Positions 56,629-64,000 of a stretch of 64,000 bases of DNA are shown piece after piece; position 1 is the stretch's first letter, and every line of letters starts with the position of its first letter. The DNA comes from Brevibacterium sediminis (lineage in GTDB: Bacteria; Actinomycetota; Actinomycetes; Actinomycetales; Brevibacteriaceae). A model generated the notes under the pieces. It worked only from the letters and a program-made list of their open reading frames with translations. It ran no database searches and had not been told where the DNA came from. Made by a program: the position numbers and the translations under genes. The stretch covers positions 1-64,000 of the forward strand of contig NZ_JABKDD010000005.1 in NCBI RefSeq assembly GCF_013623905.1, given 5' to 3'.

Positions 56629-57933
56629 TCAGACTGCGGCGTCGAGACCGCGCATCTTCAGGCGCTCACGCTGGTTGGGGTTCACGCTCGGGCGGAACGG
56701 CATCTCGACCACCTCGGCGCGAACCGGGACTCCGGGAGTATCTGCGAACGGCTCCGGCAGATGCACCCAGTATTCGGTGCCGAGCTCGGTTGCCGACACC
56801 GGCACGTGGGCCATTGCGATATTCGCTTCGAGTTCCGGCGAATACCACGGCGACGTCACGTACCCGACCGCCTCACCGTCAGCGGCAGCGGAGACGAGCC
56901 AGAAGTCCGGCGCATAGTCCGTAATCGGTTTGCCGCCGACCAGCAGGCCCACCAGCTGCGTGCGATACGGCGGGGTACCGGCCTCGATCAGCCCGCGCAC
57001 CTCCTCGAGTCTGGCCTTGCCGATATAGTCGGCCTCCTTCTTCCGTGGCACCTGGTAGGACAGGTTGACCTGGAACGGGAGCGTCTCGAAGTCCATGTCC
57101 TGCCCCCACGAGAGGATGCCCGCCGCGATCCTGCGGTGGTGGCTGGGGGCGACGACCTTGATGTTGTACGGCTCGCCGGCTTCCAGGACGGCGTTCCACA
57201 TATCCTCGGCGTACTTCGTCGCATCCTTGAGATAGATCTCGTAACCCTTCTCACCGGTGAATCCGGTCTGGGAGATGATGACGTCGCGGCTGCCGACCTG
57301 AGCTTCCATGAGTCCGTAGCTGGGCAGCGTGCGTCCTTCCTCCCCGACGAGGTCGGCGATGACGTCGACGGACTTCGGGCCCTGGACCTGCACTGGTGCG
57401 ACGTCGATCTCAGCGATCGTGACGTCGAACCGGCCGCCGACGTTGACTCCCTGCATCCAGAGCATGAGGTCGGTGTCGGAGAGGCTGAACCAGAATTCGT
57501 CGATGCCGACCCGCAGCAGGATCGGATCGTTGAGGATGCCGCCGGCCTCGTTGCACAGGATGACGTAGCGGGCGCGCATCACCGGGATCTTCGTCGCGTC
57601 ACGGGTGATGACGAAGTTGACGAACGCCTCGGCGTCGGGACCCTTGACCTGGATCTGCCGTTCGACGGCGACGTTCCACAGGGTCACATCGTTGACGAGG
57701 GACTGGTACTCGGCCATCATCCCGCCCTCGTCGCGGGGGATGTAGCCGCGTGGGTGGTACATCCGGTTGTAGATCGACGCCCGCCAGCAGCCCTGCTGCA
57801 TAGACAGCTCCCAATAGGGCGACTTACGGACGCGGGTGTCGATGAGCATTTCGACCGGGGTGGGGCCGGATTGACGAAGGTTGATCGGGACTTCTCTGTC
57901 GCTTTGGTCCACTGACGGGACATTGTTGTCCAT
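56629..57933 (-). CDS. GcvT-fold THF-dependent methyltransferase (LigM/DmdA-like)
   Basis: A 434-residue aminomethyltransferase-fold protein, clearly distinct from the gcvT gene at 2454. It has SMQQGCWRASIYNRMYHPRG, VTLWNVAVERQIQVKGPDAE and the folate-domain QTGFTGEKGYEIYL. Similar proteins demethylate methoxylated aromatics (LigM) or dimethylsulfoniopropionate (DmdA), passing the methyl group to THF. An MTHFR-like gene faces it across a shared promoter region, as metF accompanies ligM in Sphingobium. The true substrate (aromatic ether, betaine or thioether) cannot be chosen from sequence. The ATG at 57933 follows GCAGGGGGAACACC. Confidence 0.82.
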   Translation of the reverse strand: MDNNVPSVDQSDREVPINLRQSGPTPVEMLIDTRVRKSPYWELSMQQGCWRASIYNRMYHPRGYIPRDEGGMMAEYQSLVNDVTLWNVAVERQIQVKGPDAEAFVNFVITRDATKIPVMRARYVILCNEAGGILNDPILLRVGIDEFWFSLSDTDLMLWMQGVNVGGRFDVTIAEIDVAPVQVQGPKSVDVIADLVGEEGRTLPSYGLMEAQVGSRDVIISQTGFTGEKGYEIYLKDATKYAEDMWNAVLEAGEPYNIKVVAPSHHRRIAAGILSWGQDMDFETLPFQVNLSYQVPRKKEADYIGKARLEEVRGLIEAGTPPYRTQLVGLLVGGKPITDYAPDFWLVSAAADGEAVGYVTSPWYSPELEANIAMAHVPVSATELGTEYWVHLPEPFADTPGVPVRAEVVEMPFRPSVNPNQRERLKMRGLDAAV

Positions 57934-57977
57934 GGTGTTCCCCCTGCTTGCACAGTTTTATATTATGGAACTTGATT

Positions 57978-57990
57978 CCCATATCATGGG
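57978..57990. promoter_or_regulatory. Dyad in the GcvT-fold/MTHFR divergent promoter
   Basis: CCCATATCATGGG is a 5-bp-arm dyad midway between the two divergent starts. It is followed by TACAAT (57991-57996), a good -10 for the rightward gene. TATAAAA read leftward near 57955 is a -10 candidate for the other. This is a plausible operator for an unseen regulator. Confidence 0.5.
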
Positions 57991-58077
57991 TACAATGAGT
58001 GTAGGATCGGACACACCGGGACGCAAGGGACTCGCACATGCGAGTTTCATGAATCGACCTCCGAGAAGGAGACGAGG

Positions 58078-58938
58078 ATGTCACAGTCAACGCTGCGCAG
58101 GCTGTTGAGCACCGCCCGCTACGAGGTTCTGCCCACGGCCGGGATCGTCGAACGCATCGAGGAGTACGTGGCACCGGGCCGCGAGATCACGGTGACCGCG
58201 TCGACGGGGCTGACCCTCGAGGCGACGCTGTCCACGGCCGAACAGCTCCAGGCCCTGGGCTTCCGCGCCGTGCCCCACCTGGCCGCACGGATGATCCACG
58301 GCAGACCCGAGCTCACGGAGATCGTCGATCGTCTCGCCGAGGCGGCTGTGGACCGGATCTTCGTCCCCGCGGGAGACGCCACTCCCCCGGCCGGCGGATA
58401 CGTCGGTGCGCACGACCTCCTCGTCGATCTCTCATCCATGGCCGCACCGTTCCAGCACATCGGCGTCAGCGCCTATCCGGAATCGCACCCGATCATCCCC
58501 GACGATGTGACGATCCAGGCGATGTGGGACAAACGCGACTACGCCACGCACCTGGTGTCGAACCTGTGCTTCGACCCGGCGCTCATCGCGTCCTGGGTGC
58601 CCAGGGTTCGCGCACGGGGCGTCGAACTGCCGCTGGTCCTCGGCATCGCCGGGAAGGTGGAGCTGGCGAAGCTCGCCCGGGTCGCAACGAAGATCGGGGT
58701 GGGTGAGTCCACGCGGTTCCTGCGGAAGAACACGGCGACCTTCACGCGAATGGCCAAGCCCGGCGGCTACAACCCGCGGAAGTTTCTCGACAAGGTCGGC
58801 TCGGTCCTCGACGACCCGGAAATGGGCGTCGCCGGTCTGCACATCTATACGTTCAATCAGATCAAGGACACCGAGGTCTGGCGCCGCAAGCAGCTCGCGG
58901 CCCTCGGCGGCGCCGAAGAGGTCTCGACCGCGTGGTGA
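58078..58938 (+). CDS. Methylenetetrahydrofolate reductase-like protein
   Basis: A 286-residue TIM-barrel flavoprotein of the MetF family. Supporting segments are GFRAVPHLAARMI, GVSAYPESHPIIPDD, TIQAMWDKRDY and the C-terminal HIYTFNQIKDTEVWRR. It would interconvert methyl-THF and methylene-THF, handling methyl groups delivered to THF by the divergent GcvT-fold enzyme. The ATG at 58078 follows GAAGGAGACGAGG. It is short like other actinobacterial MTHFRs. Confidence 0.85.
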   Translation: MSQSTLRRLLSTARYEVLPTAGIVERIEEYVAPGREITVTASTGLTLEATLSTAEQLQALGFRAVPHLAARMIHGRPELTEIVDRLAEAAVDRIFVPAGDATPPAGGYVGAHDLLVDLSSMAAPFQHIGVSAYPESHPIIPDDVTIQAMWDKRDYATHLVSNLCFDPALIASWVPRVRARGVELPLVLGIAGKVELAKLARVATKIGVGESTRFLRKNTATFTRMAKPGGYNPRKFLDKVGSVLDDPEMGVAGLHIYTFNQIKDTEVWRRKQLAALGGAEEVSTAW

Positions 58939-58992
58939 TCGAGTGGTGAGAAGCGACGATCGGGCCGATTCGATCACCCGATGTCGCTCCGG

Positions 58993-59019
58993 TGTCACAC
59001 AATGGGATCCCCATCCGAC
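58993..59019 (+). promoter_or_regulatory. ECF41-type promoter of the CMD gene
   Basis: TGTCACA (58993-58999), a 16-nt spacer and CGAC (59016-59019) lie 60 nt upstream of the CMD gene. As I recall it, the described ECF41 target is TGTCACA-N16-CGTC; one base differs here. The sigma factor itself is encoded downstream in the same direction. Confidence 0.75.
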
Positions 59020-59078
59020 ACAGTAGGTGGCGGGCCGAAGCGTCGCCCGCCGCAAACGCATCAAGTGAAAGGGACCCC

Positions 59079-59558
59079 ATGGCACGCATCAGCCTCGACC
59101 AGATGAACAAGAAGGCTTACGCCTCCGTTGCACATATGGATTCCTACTGCAGGCGAGCCATCGGCACAGAACTCTACGACTTCGTGAAGCTGCGCGCCTC
59201 CATCGTCAACGGCTGCGGATTCTGCGTCGACATGCACTCCAGCGACCTGATCGGCATGGGAGTCTCCTCGCGCAAGGTCGTCAACGTCGCCGCCTGGCAG
59301 CACACCGGGTCGCTCTTCGACGACCGCGAGCGCAGCGTCTTCGCCCTCACCGACGCCGTGACGAAGATCGGACCGGACTCAGTCACCGACGAGATCTGGG
59401 AAGAGGCGACGCGCCACTTCACGGATGAGCAGCTGGGAGACCTCCTGCTCGGCATCTCGACGATCAATGTGTGGAACCGCCTGGCGATCAGCACCGAAAC
59501 AGTCCCACCGGCCGAGGCAGAGTCTGCTGCAGCACCGGCAGACGGCGAGCAGTCGTGA
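59079..59558 (+). CDS. Carboxymuconolactone decarboxylase / AhpD-like protein
   Basis: A 159-residue AhpD-fold protein. The redox motif is NGCGFCVDMHSSD (CxxC, with His three residues on), as in alkylhydroperoxidase-like CMD proteins. It is the standard partner gene (the COE group) of ECF41 sigma factors, encoded immediately after it. The promoter in front matches the ECF41 pattern, so it is the probable target of the sigma factor at 59592-60587. The ATG at 59079 follows AAAGGGA. The C-terminal 20 residues are a low-complexity Ala/Glu tail. Confidence 0.9.
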   Translation: MARISLDQMNKKAYASVAHMDSYCRRAIGTELYDFVKLRASIVNGCGFCVDMHSSDLIGMGVSSRKVVNVAAWQHTGSLFDDRERSVFALTDAVTKIGPDSVTDEIWEEATRHFTDEQLGDLLLGISTINVWNRLAISTETVPPAEAESAAAPADGEQS

Positions 59559-59591
59559 GCCGCCGCCACTAAGAATCCACGGTGGTCTACA

Positions 59592-60587
59592 TTGGTGCAC
59601 GTGAACGCGCCTGACACCGAATCACCGGCGACCCGCGCCTGGGAAGAGCGCCGGGGGCGACTCTTCGGAATCGCCTACCGCATGCTCGGAGACGTCGGGC
59701 TGGCCGAGGACATCGTCTCCGAGGTCGGCATCGCAGCGGTCGTCCAAGAGCGGAAGGGTGCCGCCGATCGTTCCGACGGTGCCGTTGGCCATTCGACTCA
59801 GCCGCCTTCCGGCACGTCGACTCAGCCGCCCGCCGGCCCCGGCAGGACCCGCAGAGTGCGTTCCTGGCCGGGGTGGCTGACGACGGTCTGCGTCCGCCGG
59901 TCGATCGACCAGGCTCGGCATCTCGAGAGCGTCAAAGAGGAGTACCCCGGGTCGTGGCTCCCCGAACCGATTGCAACCGAAGCACTGCCCGATGAAGCCG
60001 TGGCGAACAGAGAGCTGCTGTCGGTGACCCTGCTGCATCTGGCCGATCAGCTCACTCCCGAAGCCAGGGCAGCCGTGGTTCTGTCCCGAGCATTCGACGT
60101 CCCCGCGAGCGAGATCTCTTCGATCCTGGACAAATCTGCCGCCGCTGTCCGGCAGATGATTTCAAGAGCCGAACGACGGCTCGACCTCGACAGAGACCTA
60201 CCGCGCTCGGGCAACAGGCAGGTGATCGACCGCCTCGTCAACGCAATCCGCTCAGGCGATCAGAGTTCGGCGCTGCGTCTGCTGCTGGCCGACGATGCGA
60301 TCTTCTGGAGCGACGGCGGAGGGAAGGTCCCGGCCACTCGGAATCCGCTGTTCGGCATAGATCGGATCATCCGATTCTTCGCCGCGGTGTTCGATCCGAG
60401 CGATCCCAGCAGCCAGCAGGTGACAGGGGTGATCGCTGTCAACGGCGAAGCGGGCATCGGAATCGTCAAGGACGGTGATCTGCGTGTACTGGCCGTCGAG
60501 GTCGACGACACCGGCCGCGTGATTGGCCTGCGACAAGTGAACAACCCGGACAAACTGGAACGGGTACGCACAGATCACGTGTCATGA
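59592..60587 (+). CDS. ECF41-type RNA polymerase sigma factor
   Basis: A 331-residue sigma-70 family ECF factor with a fused SnoaL-like C-terminal regulatory domain. All three ECF41 markers are present: WLPEP (122-126), DGGGK (241-245) and NPDKL (318-322). Region 2 is split by a 35-residue Pro/Thr/Ser/Gly insert (HSTQPPSGTSTQPPAGPG, about 67-84) between AEDIVSEV and WPGWLTTV, which is unusual. Region 4 follows (LTPEARAAVVL). The start is TTG 59592; GTG 59595 or 59601 are possible. It controls, and is controlled by, the adjacent CMD-type gene in known systems. Confidence 0.9.
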   Translation: MVHVNAPDTESPATRAWEERRGRLFGIAYRMLGDVGLAEDIVSEVGIAAVVQERKGAADRSDGAVGHSTQPPSGTSTQPPAGPGRTRRVRSWPGWLTTVCVRRSIDQARHLESVKEEYPGSWLPEPIATEALPDEAVANRELLSVTLLHLADQLTPEARAAVVLSRAFDVPASEISSILDKSAAAVRQMISRAERRLDLDRDLPRSGNRQVIDRLVNAIRSGDQSSALRLLLADDAIFWSDGGGKVPATRNPLFGIDRIIRFFAAVFDPSDPSSQQVTGVIAVNGEAGIGIVKDGDLRVLAVEVDDTGRVIGLRQVNNPDKLERVRTDHVS

Positions 60588-60605
60588 TGCCGGGTCCGAC
60601 CGTCC

Positions 60606-61355
60606 CTACCGGTGGGTGACCTTGCGTTTGAGACTGCGCGAGAGCAGTCCCGCCTCGTCGACGAGCAAAGCGCCCAGGCGGTCATGATGCTCGGCGATGC
60701 GCATCGTCGGTCCGGAGATTCCCACGGCCGCGACGACGTCTCCGTCGATGCCGAACACCGGTGCGGCCAGAGCGTCGAGTCCGATCTCGAACTCTTCGTG
60801 GACGATGGCGAATCCGCGATCGCGAACCGTGTCGAGATCGTCGGTGAGCTCCTTGCGTGAGCCCAAGGTCTTCTCGGTGCGCCGCTCCAGCCTGCCGGTC
60901 GGCAGCGGGATGACGTCATAGGCGAACATGACCTTGCCCAGAGCCGAGCAGTGCGGCGGCACCTCGACGTCCGCCCAGTTCGTGGCGCCGAGGACGAACG
61001 TCGAATCGACCTGGGCGACCTGGACGACTCCTTTGGGTCCCGGCATGGCGAGGTTCACCGTCTCACCGGTCTCCTCGCTGAGGCGCTGCAGGGTCGGGTC
61101 GGCTGCGGCGACGAGGTTCTCCACTCTGTCGAAGCGGGAAGCATAGGTCGCGAACAGCGATCCGCCGCGGTAGAGGCCGTCACCGTCGCGTTCGACCAGA
61201 CCGTTGCGTTCGAGGGCGGAGAGCAGGCGTGAGACCGTCGACCGAGCCAATGCGGTCTCTTCGACCACCTCGGTGTAGGAGATCGGGTCGTCGGACCTCA
61301 CGACCAACGACAGAATCTCTGCCGCCCGGTCGATCGACTGGGTCCCATTGCTCAT
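60606..61355 (-). CDS. IclR family transcriptional regulator (1)
   Basis: A 249-residue regulator. The winged HTH is at residues 7-65 (ISYTEVVEETALARSTVSRL) and the effector domain follows with GETVNLAMPGPKGVVQV and PPHCSALGKVMFAY. The ATG at 61355 has GGAG about 10 nt upstream. It is divergent from a second IclR gene across a 118-bp gap, an arrangement that often reflects cross-control. Targets are not evident. Confidence 0.9.
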   Translation of the reverse strand: MSNGTQSIDRAAEILSLVVRSDDPISYTEVVEETALARSTVSRLLSALERNGLVERDGDGLYRGGSLFATYASRFDRVENLVAAADPTLQRLSEETGETVNLAMPGPKGVVQVAQVDSTFVLGATNWADVEVPPHCSALGKVMFAYDVIPLPTGRLERRTEKTLGSRKELTDDLDTVRDRGFAIVHEEFEIGLDALAAPVFGIDGDVVAAVGISGPTMRIAEHHDRLGALLVDEAGLLSRSLKRKVTHR

Positions 61356-61473
61356 CGTGCTCAGCTCCGTCGGGGAAAGGGGGTCGGCGGAATCGAGTCC
61401 CACCGACCGCACTCACCCTACCCCACGCTCTCAGACTCTGGCCGGGTTGCGCGTCGTGAGTTACAGTTTCGAA

Positions 61474-62250
61474 ATGAGCAACAAAGACGCGGGCTCGGGC
61501 GGCGTCCAATCCGTGGATCGGGCCGTGACGATCCTCGAGATCATCGCCCGCACGGGGCTCGCCGGGATCACCGAGATCGCCGGTGAACTCGGCGTGCACA
61601 AGTCGACGGCTTCGCGCATCGTCTCCACTCTCGAAGCCCGCGGACTCGTCGAACAGGACCATCACCGCGGCAGATATCGCTTGGGCCTGTCCATCCTCCG
61701 CCTCGCCGGAGCGACGACCGCACGCCTCGACATCGTCCAGGAGGCCCGCCCGATCACCAAGATGCTCGCCGAGGCGACCGGCGAGACGATCAACGTCGCC
61801 GTCCTCTCCGACGGTGCCGCCCTTTACCTCGACCAAGCTTCGTCGACGTCCTCGGTGCAGAGCCACAACTGGGTCGGTCAGCGCATTCCGCTGCACGCGA
61901 CCTCCAACGGCAAGGTCCTGCTCTCCGGCCTCAGCGAGGCAGGCATCCGGGAGACCCTGGGTGCGAAGCTGACCCGCTACACCCCGCACACCGTGACCTC
62001 GGTTGCGCAGCTGCTCACCCAGATCGCCGAGGTGGCCGCCACCGGATTCTCGCTCGTCATCGATGAGCTCGAGGTCGGGCTGACCGCAGTGTCCGCTCCC
62101 GTGCGCAATGCTCACGGAGACGTCATCGCGTCGATCTCGGCCTCGGGACCGAGCTTCCGCTTCACCGAGGACAAGGTCGCCTCGGCGAAAGACCTGCTCA
62201 CTTCGGCCGCCGCCGACATCTCAGCCCGCCTCGGGTGGCGCGAACACTGA
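61474..62250 (+). CDS. IclR family transcriptional regulator (2)
   Basis: A 258-residue regulator with HTH segment ITEIAGELGVHKSTASRIVS (residues 32-51) and effector-domain motifs GETINVAVLSDGAAL and IPLHATSNGKVLLSG. It is similar to the divergent IclR but not a recent copy. The ATG at 61474 lacks a good ribosome binding site and follows TACAGT by 7 nt, so a leaderless mRNA is possible. Confidence 0.9.
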   Translation: MSNKDAGSGGVQSVDRAVTILEIIARTGLAGITEIAGELGVHKSTASRIVSTLEARGLVEQDHHRGRYRLGLSILRLAGATTARLDIVQEARPITKMLAEATGETINVAVLSDGAALYLDQASSTSSVQSHNWVGQRIPLHATSNGKVLLSGLSEAGIRETLGAKLTRYTPHTVTSVAQLLTQIAEVAATGFSLVIDELEVGLTAVSAPVRNAHGDVIASISASGPSFRFTEDKVASAKDLLTSAAADISARLGWREH

Positions 62251-62256
62251 ACCACG

Positions 62257-62347
62257 CCAAATCGGTACCCCACGAAATCGGCACCTGCGAAGCCGACACC
62301 CGCCGAAATCGGCACGGACACGCCGACGTCGGCCCCGCCTCGGCGAT
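62257..62347. repeat. Degenerate 15-16-bp tandem array in a convergent spacer
   Basis: Five imperfect units with AAATCGG(T/C)AC cores (near 62257, 62272, 62288, 62303 and 62319) fill the gap after the IclR gene. They run into the element TCGCCGAGGCGG read leftward at 62347-62336. No gene is present. The array resembles the spacer arrays at 14.3 and 56.3 kb. Confidence 0.5.
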
Positions 62348-62375
62348 GGTGTGATCATCCTCGGTGGGGAGGTGG

Positions 62376-62969
62376 TCAGTCGAGGATGTACGTGGTGCCG
62401 CTGTCGATGCTCTCGACGGCGCGGCGGTAGAGATTGCCCACCGCCTCATCGGAGGCCGGCGGGAACCCGGGGAAGAAGTCGTGGAAATGCGTGGCCGATT
62501 CCAGAACGGTCGGGCTGGCGACGTTGATGCGGATGCCGCGCGGCATCTCACCGGCGGCGGCCATGACGAATGATTCGATGGCTCCACTGGCCATCGCGGC
62601 CGCCGATCCGGTGGGGATCGCGGCGCGGGCCGTCACCCCGGTCGTCAGGGTGATCGAACCGCCGTCCCTGACATGGGGCAGGCCGATGCGCACCAGATCC
62701 AGCTGGGCGAGCGTCTTGCCGTAGAACCCCGACTCGAAGTCCTCCCGGGTCAGTTCCGTGACGGGTTTGAACGGGACGTGTCCGGCCGTGCACACGATGG
62801 CATCGACCTCACCGACCTCGTTCAGCAGCGCCTCGATCGTCGCCGGATCGTCGAGATCGACCGCCGGATCCGTGCTCCGACCGACCTGAATGACTTCGTG
62901 CTTGCCTTCGAGCGCTCGGACGGCCGCGGTTCCGACGTGTCCCTTGGCTCCGATGATGAGTACCTTCAT
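62376..62969 (-). CDS. Short SDR-type protein lacking the YxxxK pair
   Basis: A 197-residue Rossmann protein with IIGAKGHVGTAAVRAL (residues 5-20), an NADP-type loop GRSTDPAVDLDDP and ASPTVL near the end. The catalytic Tyr-x-x-x-Lys position reads GSAAAMASGAIE, so classical dehydrogenase chemistry is unlikely. Shorter members of this group (YwnB-like) are of unknown function. The ATG at 62969 follows GGGAGACACC. It is divergent from the LysR gene at 63189, which may regulate it. Confidence 0.8.
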   Translation of the reverse strand: MKVLIIGAKGHVGTAAVRALEGKHEVIQVGRSTDPAVDLDDPATIEALLNEVGEVDAIVCTAGHVPFKPVTELTREDFESGFYGKTLAQLDLVRIGLPHVRDGGSITLTTGVTARAAIPTGSAAAMASGAIESFVMAAAGEMPRGIRINVASPTVLESATHFHDFFPGFPPASDEAVGNLYRRAVESIDSGTTYILD

Positions 62970-63054
62970 GGTGTCTCCCTCGTCTCGCTGGTGTGGTGGT
63001 CTGCAGCGAGCCTAAGCACGTTCGGAGGCGAAGAGAAATACTTCTGTGCGGATA

Positions 63055-63075
63055 TTCATGTCTGAGACGCATGAA
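63055..63075. promoter_or_regulatory. LysR T-N11-A site between the short SDR and the LysR gene
   Basis: TTCAT (63055-63059) and ATGAA (63071-63075) are separated by exactly 11 nt, the LysR consensus spacing. They lie in the 219-bp divergent gap. Confidence 0.6.
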
Positions 63076-63188
63076 AAGGCTGTCGCTCCGCCAGAACGGC
63101 TGGTCCCCCTGGGTGCCTCGGTCTTCCCAAGGACTCCGCCTCTCCGCGCGGCCTGGAGAATCCAGATCGGTCGCTATACGCTGAGCGC

Positions 63189-64000
63189 ATGAGTGTTGAG
63201 CTGCGTCATCTCCGCGCCCTGGTCGCCATCGACCAGACCGCGTCGTTCACGGTCGCCGCCGCGCTGCTCGGCACGACTCAGCCGACTCTGTCGCGGACGA
63301 TTTCGCAGCTGGAGGAGCTTGTGGGGACGACGCTGGTCGAGCGGACCACCCGCAGCGTCGTGCTCACCGAGCGGGGAATGGAGTTCGCTGTCGAGGCCGC
63401 GTCCCTCGTCGGCCGGCTCGACCGGCTGCTGGAGCGCTTCGGCGACGATCGCGAACCCCTCCGGCTCGGATGGGCATGGGCGGGACTGGGCAAGCACACG
63501 CACGGGCTCATCAGGGAATGGCAGGCCACCTCGCAGACACCGATCGATGCGAGTCGGCCCGACGATCTGGACGCTGCTCTGGCCACGGCCGATATCGACA
63601 TCGCCATCGTGAAACGAGCCGTCGGTGAACCGCAGGCGCCCGAGGGACGGGAGTGCCGGCCGCTGTTCCGCGAGTCCCTCGTCGCCGCCGTCTCCGTGTC
63701 CAACCCGCTCGCGGCCACTCCTCAGCTGAGCCTCGAACAGATCGCCCACAGCACGGTGGCTCTGTGCTCCGTCTCGCCGACGGCGAGTCTGCGACTCTGG
63801 GACGACCGCCCTGTCGCGCCTCGTCCGCTGATGGCGGGCAATACAGACGAATGGCTGGTCAACGTCGTCCTCGACAAGGCTGTCGGAGTCACCTCGGCGG
63901 CGACCTCATTCACCCACTCCCACCCCGAGGTGGTCTATCGCGAGATCGTCGATTCGCCCGAGGTCGACGTCACGATCGAGTGGAACACCCGCGGCGCCCA
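63189..64000 (+). CDS. LysR family transcriptional regulator, cut by the window edge
   Basis: 270 codons are visible with no stop before the edge. The N-terminal winged HTH is LRHLRALVAIDQTASFTVAA (about residues 5-24) and the effector domain continues past the edge. The ATG at 63189 lies 8 nt after TATACG, so a leaderless mRNA is likely. It is divergent from the short SDR with a T-N11-A site between. The full protein would be about 300 residues. Confidence 0.88.
   Translation, partial: MSVELRHLRALVAIDQTASFTVAAALLGTTQPTLSRTISQLEELVGTTLVERTTRSVVLTERGMEFAVEAASLVGRLDRLLERFGDDREPLRLGWAWAGLGKHTHGLIREWQATSQTPIDASRPDDLDAALATADIDIAIVKRAVGEPQAPEGRECRPLFRESLVAAVSVSNPLAATPQLSLEQIAHSTVALCSVSPTASLRLWDDRPVAPRPLMAGNTDEWLVNVVLDKAVGVTSAATSFTHSHPEVVYREIVDSPEVDVTIEWNTRGA

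Overview
The window is a 64 kb piece of a high-GC actinobacterial chromosome. Evidence includes GTG/TTG starts, many start codons sitting just downstream of a -10 element (leaderless style), DtxR-type iron boxes, a RamB-like regulator next to the glyoxylate genes, and an ECF41 sigma factor. A Brevibacterium-like organism is my best guess, but that is inference from gene content. No rRNA, tRNA, CRISPR array, transposase or prophage gene was seen. It reads as a metabolic core/accessory region, with one lower-GC patch at about 25.4-27.4 kb.

Layout. 0-7 kb: a leftward operon gcvP-gcvT-gcvH-sdaA (glycine cleavage plus serine deamination) behind a glycine riboswitch. 7-16.8 kb: an MHS-type carboxylate transporter and a tightly overlapped leftward acyl-CoA module (acyl-CoA ligase, SDR, acyl-CoA dehydrogenase, APH-fold kinase), then a TetR regulator, a second copy of the SDR, and a DUF1990-APH fusion. 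16.8-21.3 kb: a LysR regulator divergent from a CaiB/BaiF CoA-transferase, acyl-CoA dehydrogenase and SDR. 21.4-25.4 kb: an acyltransferase, an amidohydrolase and a small membrane protein. 25.4-27.4 kb: an AbiEi/DUF559-like protein, a heptanucleotide repeat and a DnaA-box-like cluster. 27.4-31.4 kb: a siderophore ABC importer with a DtxR box. 31.5-39 kb: inositol monophosphatase family protein, small HTH protein, giant FAD/Fe-S oxidoreductase, universal stress protein, WYL regulator and DinB protein. 39-43.8 kb: aceB, aceA and a RamB-like regulator. 43.9-46.3 kb: siderophore esterase and binding lipoprotein with a second DtxR box. 46.3-49.3 kb: an LhgO-like oxidase and an orphan DNA methyltransferase. 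49.4-52.4 kb: TetR, an ABC-2 exporter and a MhuD/IsdG-type heme oxygenase. 52.4-56.2 kb: Trk/Ktr potassium uptake and an APC permease. 56.6-59 kb: a GcvT-fold demethylase divergent from an MTHFR-like protein. 59-60.6 kb: a CMD protein and ECF41 sigma factor with a matching promoter. 60.6-64 kb: two divergent IclR regulators, a short SDR, and a LysR gene cut by the window edge.

Themes. Iron acquisition appears three times (importer, esterase plus lipoprotein, heme oxygenase). C2/C1 flow appears as glycine cleavage, the glyoxylate shunt and THF-linked demethylation. Two separate acyl-CoA degradation modules each carry their own regulator and predicted operators.

The least explained signal is in the spacers. 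Long perfect palindromes recur as families (58/56 bp at 37.1 and 39.0 kb with a decayed copy at 24.8 kb; about 60 bp at 14.4 and 49.3 kb). A GC-rich element, core CGCCGAGGCGG, repeatedly sits just after stop codons. Degenerate 15-22 bp tandem arrays fill several convergent spacers.
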